From: a virus
Virus record (IMG/VR): IMGVR_UViG_3300042389_000994
Location: 1 to 64,000 of that record
DNA: 64,000 nt
Strand: one strand, 5' to 3'
Shown here: positions 24,780-32,663 of the stretch, in pieces
Position numbering within the stretch: position 1 is the stretch's first letter
Layout of the letters: the number at the start of each line of letters is the position of its first letter
The notes under the pieces: model-generated
The model's database searches: none
Told to the model about the DNA's origin: nothing
Seen by the model: the letters and a program-made list of their open reading frames with translations, nothing else
Program-made: the position numbers and the translations under genes

Positions 24780-27218
24780 TTAAAAGGGTGGGTTTTCATT
24801 TATGTCGGACACACTATTGTTGTTAGTGAACATTGGATTGGGTTTAAAAATAATATACCTTCCACCAAGATCTCTACCCTCTTCGGGTGATGTTCCATAT
24901 TTATATACAGAATATGATGCAAGCCATCGGTAAAACCTTGTCCTGCTAATTGTAAGTTTTGCTTTCGGGCCAAAGTCCGGGTTGTCATTGATGAAATCAT
25001 CATACAGCACCTGCTTGTATACCCTTTCCCTTGATGACAGTAATGGATTCTCCGTGTGTCCAGGCAGAACACCACACCACTCAATGAACTCATGGCATGT
25101 TTCAGCAGAAAACTGTCTTGTCTTTAGGTTGACGAACTCACTCTTGACTAGGCCGGTTTCAAGGTAGGACTTTAGACAACGAATCATATAGTTATCAAAG
25201 TTGTTCCATTCCGTTTCACCCCAATCACTAAACATTAACTTACCAAAGTCATCCAATGGAGTGAAATCCTTTCGGTAGTGCTGGAACAATTCAAGCTCCC
25301 ACTTTCTTCTTGCGAATGAATTCCCTGCCCCCTTGATGGCGTAGTTCGTTGTAATTGCAATCTTTGGAGAACGAGAGAAAGGAATCTTGATGGCATCCTT
25401 GTTTTTCTTCTCAAGGGTCAAGCCTTCGGTGATTACCGAAAACAGCCTTTCAAATTCAAAACTTTTTCTCGTGTCATCAAAGCTTATGATTTGAGTGTCG
25501 GCACTAACTAATTGGTAGGCAAATGATTTTTCAAAATTGAATGCCTTACCGTCTATAGTAACTAGTTTCTTCAACTTGCCAACGCCGGTCATAAAGAGTC
25601 CCTTACCGGTCCCTCCCTCTGGGTTATCACTTATCTCTTCATCATTTAAGATAACAGCAGGACAGAACCCAAGGTTCTTGTAGCCGTGCAAGAGAAACCC
25701 AATGGTGGACTCCATTGACTTAACCCTTGACTCATCTTTTCTGCAAATATTTGTTATGAACTTTTGATAATCAGTCGGGACATCCCCATCCACAATGCTT
25801 ATGTTTCTGTCAATAATATGGTCTTTCCAAACATATCCGCCAAGATCAAAATAGTCTATGCACTCAATTGATTCATTCGTCACACGGATGGCGCAATTCC
25901 TGTAGTATAGGTAAGCCTCGCCCTTGGTGTCCTCAACCAAACTTATGTTCACATTAGCCAAGAGCGAAAGGAAGTCCTCCTTGAAATACTTGGTGTTTTC
26001 GGCGAAGTAGTTATACACATCCATATCGCCTACCTCATAAAGGTAATCAAGCACAAAGTCTTTGATTTGCTTTTCTCCACTATGCTCAATCAAGTTGTAT
26101 GTCACTCGCACAAACAGGTAGCTCGTGCTTCCCTCCGGTGAGTACTTGTAGAATCCGTTCTCTTCAAGAAATTTCTTGAATGCAATATGGACTATTTTGA
26201 TTGAGCCATTCTTCGGTGATCTTTCCCAAAACTTAACTACATTTTGTGTCAATGTTTGAAGGACATTGTCAATCGTAGCGGAATCAATATTGTCCCCCTC
26301 TAATTGGTTCCGCAGTTCTTTTTTTGTGACACCTCTCCTATAGGATGCCCGCAGGTCATTCATCCGTTCATCATCCTCGTAATACTTGGTTCCAAAGTTT
26401 TGGCTATGGGAGTATGCACTGTCTACCGTTCTCTTGATTTCTGATTGCTTAAAATCATTTGACGAGTATTGATTTAAAATATGTAAGGCCAAACTTTTAT
26501 TAACCCCGAAATCATTAAATGCAGATGCTAATACATAGGCATTGTGATTCCTCTGCCCCTCTGCCATCGGGTATTTCATTGTCCACCATTTGAGCAGAAT
26601 GTCAACAATTTTGGACTCATCACGAATCGGTATGCTGCTTAAATTGAGTGAACCGGTATGTTGCTCTTTATCTCTGCGATCCATATTCTCCCAAAGCAAT
26701 GACCCCTCATTGATGTAAATGCTTGGGTCATGGGACTCGTAGCAGACACGACTCAGGTTTGATGAGGTCTTATCAAAGTAGGGCGAACTAAAGTGGTTCT
26801 CAAGGCTATTAAAATAAGCCTTGTGGTCGTCTATGTCGGGAGGGATTCGCACCAACACCTTGAGCCCATCACCCGATGGGGATATAAATACCGCATAGAC
26901 ATACTCATCCTTGGCAAGAAAAGACTTGTAGGCAAGCATTGCCTTGTTTGTTTCAAATGCATCAAAGTCCAAGCAAATCAACCCGGAATGCTCTATGATT
27001 GCATTGTCTGCTCGCTTGGAGAAAGTCCCCGAAAAGCAGATGGCCGGCAATTGCTTCTTGAGTTCATTGCGGTCATTCTTTTTATCAACCGACCGAATCT
27101 TGCGGACGAGCTCTGCCGAAGACCCGATCTTAATTCGGTCAAGTATAAACGAGATATCCTTGTGATAGGGCGTATTCGTTTCGTGTATGTTTTTGAAGAT
27201 TGTGACAGTATTTGCCAT
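24780..27218 (-). CDS. Primase-helicase (VirE_N-type primase fused to SF3/D5-like helicase)
   Basis: An 812-aa two-part replication protein. Residues 1-190 resemble the BT4734/VirE_N primase-like domain, with the metal-binding HSGLICLDFDAF and the SPSGDGLKVLVRI nucleotide-binding turn. A PriCT-like helical region follows (residues 200-285). The C-terminal half is an SF3/D5-type ATPase with Walker A NPEGGTGKG (about 538), Walker B IISFDDTRK (about 578) and motif C KIAITTNY (about 625). It would prime and unwind phage DNA at the fork. The duplicated AT-rich element at 27242 lies immediately upstream of its start, and a 9-bp gap separates it from the methyltransferase gene. Confidence 0.85.
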   Translation of the reverse strand: MANTVTIFKNIHETNTPYHKDISFILDRIKIGSSAELVRKIRSVDKKNDRNELKKQLPAICFSGTFSKRADNAIIEHSGLICLDFDAFETNKAMLAYKSFLAKDEYVYAVFISPSGDGLKVLVRIPPDIDDHKAYFNSLENHFSSPYFDKTSSNLSRVCYESHDPSIYINEGSLLWENMDRRDKEQHTGSLNLSSIPIRDESKIVDILLKWWTMKYPMAEGQRNHNAYVLASAFNDFGVNKSLALHILNQYSSNDFKQSEIKRTVDSAYSHSQNFGTKYYEDDERMNDLRASYRRGVTKKELRNQLEGDNIDSATIDNVLQTLTQNVVKFWERSPKNGSIKIVHIAFKKFLEENGFYKYSPEGSTSYLFVRVTYNLIEHSGEKQIKDFVLDYLYEVGDMDVYNYFAENTKYFKEDFLSLLANVNISLVEDTKGEAYLYYRNCAIRVTNESIECIDYFDLGGYVWKDHIIDRNISIVDGDVPTDYQKFITNICRKDESRVKSMESTIGFLLHGYKNLGFCPAVILNDEEISDNPEGGTGKGLFMTGVGKLKKLVTIDGKAFNFEKSFAYQLVSADTQIISFDDTRKSFEFERLFSVITEGLTLEKKNKDAIKIPFSRSPKIAITTNYAIKGAGNSFARRKWELELFQHYRKDFTPLDDFGKLMFSDWGETEWNNFDNYMIRCLKSYLETGLVKSEFVNLKTRQFSAETCHEFIEWCGVLPGHTENPLLSSRERVYKQVLYDDFINDNPDFGPKAKLTISRTRFYRWLASYSVYKYGTSPEEGRDLGGRYIIFKPNPMFTNNNSVSDINENPPF
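24799..24815. repeat. Palindrome copy (one arm complete)
   Basis: TTTATGTC-G-GACACACT keeps the full right arm and the inner half of the left arm. It falls in the extreme 3' end of the primase-helicase gene (SVSDI). Confidence 0.6.
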
Positions 27219-27241
27219 CTAATTCCTTTTTTTATTTATCC

Positions 27242-27366
27242 TTGTCATCTGATTATCAATACAATGTCAATTATGTCAATTTTTTCTCTATTATATATTG
27301 GGAAGAAAAATAAAAGTAATATATATATAAGAGAAAAACCAAGAAAAAATCCGCATTTCTGACATG
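27242..27366. repeat. Duplicated AT-rich intergenic element, copy 1
   Basis: This 125-bp element begins TTGTCATCTGATTATCA, continues with two ATGTCAAT-type repeats, an AT-rich tract with ATATATATA, and ends ATCCGCATTTCTGACATG. The same elements occur in the same order and orientation at 37613-37740. TGTCA motifs near the left side and TGACA at the right end make it partly inverted-repeat in character. It is non-coding, upstream of the primase-helicase gene. Origin, promoter or protein-binding roles are all possible. Confidence 0.85.
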
Positions 27367-27382
27367 GGGAAAAAAATGGGGA

Positions 27383-27399
27383 GGTGTGTCGGACACACC
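27383..27399. repeat. 17-bp palindrome, intergenic, within larger hairpin
   Basis: GGTGTGTC-G-GACACACC has perfect arms, flanked by TGGGGA and ATCCCCA so that the hairpin can extend by about six more pairs. It lies between the 88-aa gene and the primase-helicase gene, and may form a transcriptional stop or a protein-binding site. Confidence 0.85.
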
Positions 27400-27428
27400 A
27401 TCCCCATATTCACCATACCTACACCCTT

Positions 27429-27695
27429 CTAGTAGGGAGCATCATCCCCTTGAGGACTTTGCCCAGGCGAATCCTGTTGCTTATCTTGTGGAACATAGGT
27501 GTCCACCTGCATATAGGTTTTGCCTCCCTTTGACCGTTTGATGTCAAGTGTTAACCATCCATCCTTGGCCTGTTCATTAATGAATTCAATGGCTTCATCA
27601 ACTTTGAATTTTACTTTGCCAATCACATAGGATGGCGCTCTGTCGGATGGGTCTTTGAAAAAGATCCCGCGTGAAAAAATTGTGTTGTCACTCAT
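27429..27695 (-). CDS. Small protein of the recombination operon (SSB-like?)
   Basis: This 88-aa protein starts SDNTIFSRGIFFKDPSDRAPSYV, continues with VDEAIEFINEQ and WLTLDIKRSKGGKTYMQVDTYVP, then a low-complexity acidic tail ending GDDAPY. Short proteins with 'F..GIFF..P...AP.FV' sit with phage exonuclease and annealing genes and are suspected to bind single-stranded DNA; the acidic tail is also seen in SSBs. Neither domain nor function is certain. It is the last gene of the exonuclease-annealing cluster, before the duplicated element. Confidence 0.5.
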   Translation of the reverse strand: MSDNTIFSRGIFFKDPSDRAPSYVIGKVKFKVDEAIEFINEQAKDGWLTLDIKRSKGGKTYMQVDTYVPQDKQQDSPGQSPQGDDAPY

Positions 27696-27705
27696 TTTGT
27701 TTTTT

Positions 27706-28470
27706 TTAGAGGGTTGAAAGAAAAGTTAATTGGGTGATGTCTTTTGTTGGCTCATGGCCATAGTATGTATCATAAAGCTCAATCGCTGACTGGACCTTGT
27801 TGGCCCCACGCTCCAAGAATTCCTCACTGCAATCATAGATTCCAATGAGCCCGGTTGGCTTATCAATGGCGATGAATTTAACCGGCCGGCCAAAGATGGT
27901 TGAGTAAATGTAGGCTTGGCTGTCATAGTGGTATTTCCGGGCAGAAAATCGGAAGTCATTGATTGACGATGTTGTCTTAATGTCATAAATGAAATCCGAT
28001 GTGATTACATCCGCTCGCCCTTTGAATAGTTTACCACAAATTTCACCAATGCCAGGTTGCTCATAGGTGGCCCCATCATCATAGATCAAGTCATAGACTA
28101 AAAGGTTTCCTTTTAGGATTGTGGCAAGGTTGTGCATCTCTATAGCCTCTGATTTAAGCAGAAGGATTTCAGCGCCCTCACGGGCAACTGTTTCCTTATA
28201 CTCTTTTGTGTTCCTCGTAGATGCATCCACGATTGTGTACTCGTGGGCTCTCTCCGGTTCAAGCATCAAGGTGTGAAGAAATGACCCTTCAATCATTGCT
28301 TTCGTCTTCTCCCTCGGATTCCCGAAATTCTTCGGGTCATCAAGCAGCATGCCGATGTCGGAGTTAGAAAAGAACTTTTGACCCATCTCGCCATAGTAGT
28401 TGGCCGGGTCCTTCAGGCCATTAAGAAAGCCTGGAATAGTGTTGCTGGAGTTTGTTGTGAGTTTCTTCAT
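27706..28470 (-). CDS. RecE-like PD-(D/E)XK exonuclease
   Basis: This 254-aa protein has the RecE/DUF3799-type nuclease layout: GSFLHTLMLEPE (about 62-74), LFKGRADVIT (Asp of the active site, about 149-158), FIYDIKTT (Asp and Lys, about 161-168) and YDSQAYIYS (about 182-190, the helix with conserved Gln). Such enzymes degrade one strand of linear dsDNA for recombination by the partner annealing protein, whose gene overlaps by 50 nt upstream. The 50-nt overlap makes an alternative start at 28386 (MGQKFFSNSD) possible, but the N-terminus given looks natural. Confidence 0.8.
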   Translation of the reverse strand: MKKLTTNSSNTIPGFLNGLKDPANYYGEMGQKFFSNSDIGMLLDDPKNFGNPREKTKAMIEGSFLHTLMLEPERAHEYTIVDASTRNTKEYKETVAREGAEILLLKSEAIEMHNLATILKGNLLVYDLIYDDGATYEQPGIGEICGKLFKGRADVITSDFIYDIKTTSSINDFRFSARKYHYDSQAYIYSTIFGRPVKFIAIDKPTGLIGIYDCSEEFLERGANKVQSAIELYDTYYGHEPTKDITQLTFLSTL

Positions 28471-29074
28471 TGATTTTGTATTTACTTTTTAGGTTGTTAA
28501 TGATTTTTTCAAATGGTAAGCTTTCCCTGACTGTATCAATGTAGGCCGTGACCTTGGCCCACACTTGCTTATTTGACTCCAATAGGTTAACCAACTCCTC
28601 TACCGGAGGGGCCGGCTGTCGTGATGGTGCTGCCGTTCTTGCATCGCCCTCTTCATCTTTGATCCATAATTGAATCCCGATACCGTGCATTGCAATGGCT
28701 TTGGCTGTGCTTCGTTGGATGGTCTTATTTACATCGTGGCTCGTAACTTTCTCCAATGGAATGGAGTTGTTGCGAAAGTCCATCACCGGAAGCATATCAA
28801 TATGCTCAATGCCATTGACCAAGATACCCACCTTGACATAGGCTGTCTTGCCATCGGTGAAATAATTGAGGCCGGTGACTGGCGACTCATAGATGATTCG
28901 CTGTGCATCCGGGAACTCGCTCTTCAACAGGTCCCAGGCATTGGCCCAAGATAGATAACTAAGGTTTCCCTTCTTGTTAATCTTTGGGGCAATGTTGATG
29001 CTGTTTAGTTTGCGGTAGTAATTTGTTGGTGTGTCTAACACACTCAACTCTTCTGCATTTTGTTTACCTCGCAT
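28421..29074 (-). CDS. DUF1071 single-strand annealing protein
   Basis: This 217-aa protein is a clear DUF1071 member. It has NLSYLSWANAWDLLKSEFPDA (about 37-57), then GILVNGIEHIDMLPVMD, and VNKTIQRSTAKAIAMHGIGI near residue 125. These proteins are Rad52/RecT-like annealases that pair complementary strands after exonuclease resection. The C-terminal 70 residues are helical and variable. With the downstream exonuclease it forms the phage recombination pair, which usually also supports concatemer formation before packaging. Confidence 0.85.
   Translation of the reverse strand: MRGKQNAEELSVLDTPTNYYRKLNSINIAPKINKKGNLSYLSWANAWDLLKSEFPDAQRIIYESPVTGLNYFTDGKTAYVKVGILVNGIEHIDMLPVMDFRNNSIPLEKVTSHDVNKTIQRSTAKAIAMHGIGIQLWIKDEEGDARTAAPSRQPAPPVEELVNLLESNKQVWAKVTAYIDTVRESLPFEKIINNLKSKYKINEETHNKLQQHYSRLS
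29028..29044. repeat. Palindrome copy (variant)
   Basis: GGTGTGTC-T-AACACACT keeps both arms except the first base of the right one. It lies in the 5' part of the annealase gene (VLDTP). Confidence 0.6.
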
Positions 29075-29400
29075 AGTTTTTCTTTAAGTTTTGTTATTAA
29101 TTGATTATTCGGTTTTAAATACTTTTCGTAACGTAATAATTTTTTTGAGAGCAATTCACTAGCAACTTCAACGATTCCATCCTCATACCCAAGGCTATGG
29201 AGTAGATCGACCATTGGAATGGAAAGCCTGTCATAGTACTCACCACCGCTATGGCTGGTCTTGTACTCATAACCCAATCCGCTCTTAATGATGTAAACCC
29301 CATAGAACTCAACCGTTGTTTCTAAATCACCGCCACGGATGATTCTTGCTCTTGTACTTGATATGGCTTGTTGCCACAATTCATCTGGTGTGTAAGGCAT
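29044..29400 (-). CDS. Hypothetical early protein (118 aa)
   Basis: The 118-aa product has TPDELWQQAISSTRA, a beta-rich middle VEFYGVYIIKSGLGYEYKT with SGGEYYDRL, and a lysine-rich helical tail. No domain is recognised. It overlaps the annealase gene by 31 nt and the DnaA-like gene upstream by 79 nt, an unusually long overlap; the natural-looking N-terminus (MPYTPDEL) argues that the start is right. Confidence 0.6.
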   Translation of the reverse strand: MPYTPDELWQQAISSTRARIIRGGDLETTVEFYGVYIIKSGLGYEYKTSHSGGEYYDRLSIPMVDLLHSLGYEDGIVEVASELLSKKLLRYEKYLKPNNQLITKLKEKLCEVNKMQKS

Positions 29401-29693
29401 TTCTTATAAATTCTATTTGTGAAATCTTCAATATGCTTCGCTCGTCGCATTTGCATAATCTTGTTGACACCGTGAATGATCGTTGAGTGCGGCGCACGAT
29501 AATCATTGCGAAAAAAGAAGTCGCTAATTTTTGAATTCTTTACACCAAGTTGATACATCAACCAGAAAGAAAAGTGTCTTGCGGTCGCAAGTGGTTGATC
29601 TTTTCTTTTCGTGAAGAAATCTTTGCGAGTATAACCAAGCTCATCGCATACGATGTCAATGACTTGGAATAGGTTTTCATTAGAGATTAGCAT
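29322..29693 (-). CDS. Second DnaA domain IV-like protein
   Basis: A 123-aa protein with DELGYTRKDFFTKRKDQPLATARHFSFWLMYQLG followed by ISDFFFRNDYRAPHSTIIHGVNKI. This is the DnaA domain IV plan, but the signature DHTTV loop is replaced by APHSTI, so DNA specificity may differ from host DnaA and from the first paralogue at 19979. There is no ATPase domain. It is expressed with the recombination genes. A role as initiator accessory, competitor or transcription factor is inference. Confidence 0.7.
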   Translation of the reverse strand: MLISNENLFQVIDIVCDELGYTRKDFFTKRKDQPLATARHFSFWLMYQLGVKNSKISDFFFRNDYRAPHSTIIHGVNKIMQMRRAKHIEDFTNRIYKKCLTHQMNCGNKPYQVQEQESSVAVI

Positions 29694-29839
29694 AATAGTT
29701 TTTTGGCTTCCAAAACATGTGAGAGTAAAACATAATTGATTCTAAAAGCAGACTTGATGTCGCAAGGGCCGGGCAACTCGGCCTTAATCACTTGTTTGCG
29801 GATGTATAGTTGCCAAATCCTAAAATTCATACTGTTCAT
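29687..29839 (-). CDS. 50-aa hypothetical protein
   Basis: The frame from ATG 29839 gives MNSMNFRIWQLYIRKQVIKA and then ELPGPCDIKSAFRINYVLLS. The start overlaps the stop of the upstream gene as ATGA, and the end overlaps the DnaA-like start by 7 nt. An internal ATG at 29830 is an alternative. Context is the main support; there is no recognised domain. Confidence 0.45.
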   Translation of the reverse strand: MNSMNFRIWQLYIRKQVIKAELPGPCDIKSAFRINYVLLSHVLEAKKLLC

Positions 29840-30159
29840 CTTTGAGATAATTTATCAAGACCCTTAACTAAATCAAGCAATGATTTCAATTGAGCGTTTG
29901 CGTCCTCTAATTTTTTCTTAAAGATTGTATCAGCAATAATGATGGCAACAATATAGCCGCTCATCATCATCTTGATATGCATCTGATCAATCTCAATTTC
30001 ATCGGCCGGTGTGTGTGTTCGGTTGATCATGTGCATCAAGGCCTGCTCAAGCGACTCGCAATCATCCGATTTAAGGAAGCCCGTTGCCTCGTCAATCTCT
30101 TGCGTTAACCATCCATCCGGAAGGCCAAGTTTTTTTTCTAAATTTTGAATGTTTTCCAT
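29836..30159 (-). CDS. Hypothetical early protein, paralogue of the 34.1-kb protein
   Basis: This 107-aa protein contains GLPDGWLTQEIDEATGF, then IEIDQMHIKMMMSGYIVAII with a hydrophobic helix, and a helical tail LKSLLDLVKGLDKL. Residues 55-80 align by eye with EISEYEKKVMMTGYLLAAV of the 103-aa protein at 34073-34384, suggesting a duplicated family with a conserved K(V/M)MM(T/S)GY motif. Function is unknown. A TATATTTG box lies upstream at 30185. Confidence 0.6.
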   Translation of the reverse strand: MENIQNLEKKLGLPDGWLTQEIDEATGFLKSDDCESLEQALMHMINRTHTPADEIEIDQMHIKMMMSGYIVAIIIADTIFKKKLEDANAQLKSLLDLVKGLDKLSQR

Positions 30160-30184
30160 TTTGTTGAATTGTGGTTTAATAGTA

Positions 30185-30217
30185 CAAATATAATTACTTT
30201 TTAAGCATTTTCCTCAA
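30185..30217 (-). promoter_or_regulatory. Bacteroidetes-type promoter for the 30.1-kb gene
   Basis: On the minus strand TATATTTG (30185-30192) follows a TTG (30215-30217) at 22 bp. The spacing is at the upper end of that seen for this sigma factor. Transcription would start about 20 nt before the ATG at 30159, inside the end of the upstream gene. Confidence 0.4.
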
Positions 30218-31054
30218 TTGTTCTTTAATTTTTTTTGCAACAGGTCCACGCCATCTGTCTGCATTGACAAGGAATCTCGTAACAATATCCCGTGCGTCGT
30301 CCTCAAAATATTTGTCCTCAATTGTTTCAAGTTCTTTCATTGCCTGGATGTATGGTATTGCGCCGAAATACGGTTTCTTCCAGTCAGCCTCAATGATGTC
30401 TGCAATTTGGGACAAGGATGGCTCTTCGTTGTTTTTATTTATAGCCATCTCTTTGACCGCATTTTCCGAAACAAAGTGAAAGCCTTGAACCACATGGGGG
30501 GCCGGGTTGCCTTTGTTAGCATGACACTTTATTACGGTGTAGGCATCACCTTTAAAGTCAAGGGCAACATCAATTGGAACCGGCAGTATGTCAGACACAC
30601 CGGATGCCTTGACCGCCTCTTCAGATGTTGCAAATACCCCGACCTCATGCATAATGACCGCATAGTCACCCACTTTGAATAGCCTGTAGTGGTATTCACT
30701 TGGGTCTTGGAACTCCACCTGTTCTCTCGTCCAAAAGTTGACATGGCTCTTCACGCGATCAACATCATAGGTCGTGTCCCGGCACTCACCGGTTGTCACA
30801 TCAACACCAAGGATCAGAATCCGTCCGGCCAAGTAGGTGGGGATGTACCGGTGGCTGCAAAAACTTGGGACCCCTTTCATATGGGGTTGGAATAACCCCT
30901 CCTCGTCAATCCAGATGTCATTTTGTGTGTCAAGTGTTACCTTTTCAACTAATTTGCACTCCAAGTGCTGATACATTGATAAAAGTGTGGCCTTGGAATC
31001 AATTTCCACCTCAAACACCGTTTGAGTAAATGGACAAGCAATAATGCCTTTCAT
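30194..31054 (-). CDS. DUF3846-DUF6908-like fusion protein
   Basis: A 286-aa protein that appears to join two families. Residues 1-120 resemble DUF3846: an N-terminal sheet, WIDEEGLFQPHMKGVPSFCS, then TYLAGRILILGVDVTTGE and VKSHVNFWTREQV. Residues 215-286 resemble DUF6908: IADIIEADWKKPYFGAIPYIQAM, a DKYFEDDARDIVTRFL stretch and WRGPVAKKIKEQL. Both are common, usually separate, accessory proteins of phages and plasmids of unknown biochemistry. The middle (PIDVALDFKGDAYTVIKC) is unassigned. It abuts the upstream gene with a 1-nt overlap. Confidence 0.6.
   Translation of the reverse strand: MKGIIACPFTQTVFEVEIDSKATLLSMYQHLECKLVEKVTLDTQNDIWIDEEGLFQPHMKGVPSFCSHRYIPTYLAGRILILGVDVTTGECRDTTYDVDRVKSHVNFWTREQVEFQDPSEYHYRLFKVGDYAVIMHEVGVFATSEEAVKASGVSDILPVPIDVALDFKGDAYTVIKCHANKGNPAPHVVQGFHFVSENAVKEMAINKNNEEPSLSQIADIIEADWKKPYFGAIPYIQAMKELETIEDKYFEDDARDIVTRFLVNADRWRGPVAKKIKEQLRKMLKK
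30585..30601. repeat. Palindrome copy (one arm complete)
   Basis: AGTATGTC-A-GACACACC retains the right arm and most of the left arm. It lies within the DUF3846-DUF6908-like gene, coding GVSDIL. Confidence 0.6.
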
Positions 31055-31641
31055 TAGAATCTACCTTTTAAATGATTGATAATATCATTTCGTTCCTCCT
31101 GAACCAAACTCACATCGTCACTGAGTTCTACCTGGATTTCCACCTCGCCGTCCCATTTGCGCCACCTCGTAATATAGCCCGTCACCTTTCGGTTGCGGTG
31201 GTACACCGTGAACTCATATGTACTAGTCGATTCCAAGAGATTGACCTTGCATTCCTTGATGCTTGGATTCAAAGTGTTGCAGATATACTTTGCAATGGAT
31301 GGCGGGTAAACCTCCCAAATAGCATCCTCCAACTCAATGACTTGGTCAATCCCAAAGCCTGGGTTAGACTCCGCAAGAGTTCGGTCTAACGGAATTGATT
31401 TTCTATCAACAAACGCCCATTCAAAATTTGTTACAATATGGCGCTTAACGAAGTCCAAGGGTATTAGTGTAATCGTTTGATTTGTTTTTAAATAGTTTAC
31501 ACTTGCCTCCTCCTCGGTTAGTATACTCCGCGTTACCCTCCCATTGGGGGTGGTTTCCTCAAGCAAGTAACCCTTGCTAATGTTTTTGACAACCATTGCT
31601 GCCGCGATGGTGTGCCAGACATTGATCCAATCTTTTTTCAT
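31054..31641 (-). CDS. Hypothetical early protein (195 aa)
   Basis: The 195-aa product has a basic N-terminus with a weakly hydrophobic helix (WINVWHTIAAAMVVKNI), a beta-rich centre and a segment TYEFTVYHRNRKVTGYITRWRKWDGEVE reminiscent of an antiparallel sheet, then a helical end. No family is recognised. It starts a subset of early genes immediately downstream of the terminator hairpin at 31697. Confidence 0.6.
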   Translation of the reverse strand: MKKDWINVWHTIAAAMVVKNISKGYLLEETTPNGRVTRSILTEEEASVNYLKTNQTITLIPLDFVKRHIVTNFEWAFVDRKSIPLDRTLAESNPGFGIDQVIELEDAIWEVYPPSIAKYICNTLNPSIKECKVNLLESTSTYEFTVYHRNRKVTGYITRWRKWDGEVEIQVELSDDVSLVQEERNDIINHLKGRF

Positions 31642-31690
31642 GGTTTTAAATTTAAGTTTAGGTTATGGGGTTGGGGGTTAGTTGATGAAA

Positions 31691-31718
31691 AGAAAAGGGG
31701 GGTGTTCGGACACCCCCC
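31691..31718 (-). terminator. Terminator containing the palindrome core
   Basis: A 9-bp GC stem, GGGGGGTGT with ACACCCCCC (31697-31705 and 31710-31718), closes a 4-nt loop. On the minus strand it is followed by TTTTCTTTTC. It lies just after the 307-aa gene. The loop-proximal bases TGTTCGGACA are a variant of the dispersed palindrome. Confidence 0.7.
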
Positions 31719-31728
31719 GTTGATTGAA

Positions 31729-32652
31729 TTATTTCTTGGTTGGGGTTAGCACCATTGCGTTATCGTCCTGTACAAGTTTCCAATCATATTCGGTAGAAAG
31801 GTAGAACGAGCGTTTGTCTAGCTCCTGATTGTCTGAATTTCTGACTTGAATAAAGTCCTCCACAAGCCCCAAGGATTCACAAACATCGTTTGAAACAACT
31901 TTCCCGCCTCTTATAGCATGCCTAGAGAAATCAAAGCACTTGCTCTCCTTGGGGAAGCAGTCAGGGTGGTTCGCCTTGATCTTGGGTTTCCAAGTTGAAC
32001 ATGCTAATTCGTGCAGTCCACGGATGGCTTCGTCGGTAGTCCTCCCATCTAACTTGAAGTGTTCTGTAAGGTATTCCTTCTGTGGGGCAGTAGCTGCGTT
32101 GTAGTACTCATTGAGTAACTCACGGGAGATTTGAATTGATTTTGACATGGGTGTTTGGGTTTGGTTTGTGATTTCACGGAACTGTTCAAGGGTGATTTCT
32201 ACAAATTGAGGATAACTATTAAGGCATTGTGCGATGAAACCACAATAGTACTTGCTTTCGTCAAGCGGATGGTCGGACATTAGGGTATAACCCACTCGAA
32301 AACGGGTGTAGCGTTCATCTGCATTGTTTCTCCACCAAGCGTAGAGTTCTTTAAAGTTTTCTTCCGTGGCTTCAATACACCAGTGTTCAGGATGTGGGTT
32401 GGTGATTTCACGGAATTGTTTGAGGGTGATTTTTTGGTAGGATTCATGCGTTGCGGCAAAGCCTTTCTCGGTGCCGGCCCAGTAATAACTTAAATCTGTT
32501 GGGTGCTCTGAAAGCAGGATGGCGTCTTCTTTTAGGCGGGCGTCTAGGTCACTTGTCCATCCGCTTTTTAAGGCTTGTTTTTGCCACCACGCTTGAAGTT
32601 CGTCGTGGTTCTCTTGGGTTGTGGGAATGTACCATTTTTCTGGATGTTTCAT
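31729..32652 (-). CDS. Tandem-repeat accessory protein (307 aa)
   Basis: Residues 3-80 and 83-165 are two copies of one domain. Each has W(Y/C)I..T.EN..EL.AWW near the start, L(L/M)S(E/D)HP near the middle, and IT(L)(K/E)QFREITN at the end. A third, unrelated segment (residues 168-307) starts MSKSIQISRELLNEYYNAA and could be an ancestral separate protein, or an internal start at 32151. Repeats of this QFREITN type occur in other phage accessory proteins; their function is unknown. A strong terminator follows the gene. Confidence 0.65.
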   Translation of the reverse strand: MKHPEKWYIPTTQENHDELQAWWQKQALKSGWTSDLDARLKEDAILLSEHPTDLSYYWAGTEKGFAATHESYQKITLKQFREITNPHPEHWCIEATEENFKELYAWWRNNADERYTRFRVGYTLMSDHPLDESKYYCGFIAQCLNSYPQFVEITLEQFREITNQTQTPMSKSIQISRELLNEYYNAATAPQKEYLTEHFKLDGRTTDEAIRGLHELACSTWKPKIKANHPDCFPKESKCFDFSRHAIRGGKVVSNDVCESLGLVEDFIQVRNSDNQELDKRSFYLSTEYDWKLVQDDNAMVLTPTKK

Positions 32653-32663
32653 TTGATTTGGGT

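Noticed and set aside
26011-26019. TTATACACA as a further DnaA box
   Set aside because: It lies in the coding sequence of the primase-helicase gene, lacks the shared 18-bp context and is a common 9-mer.
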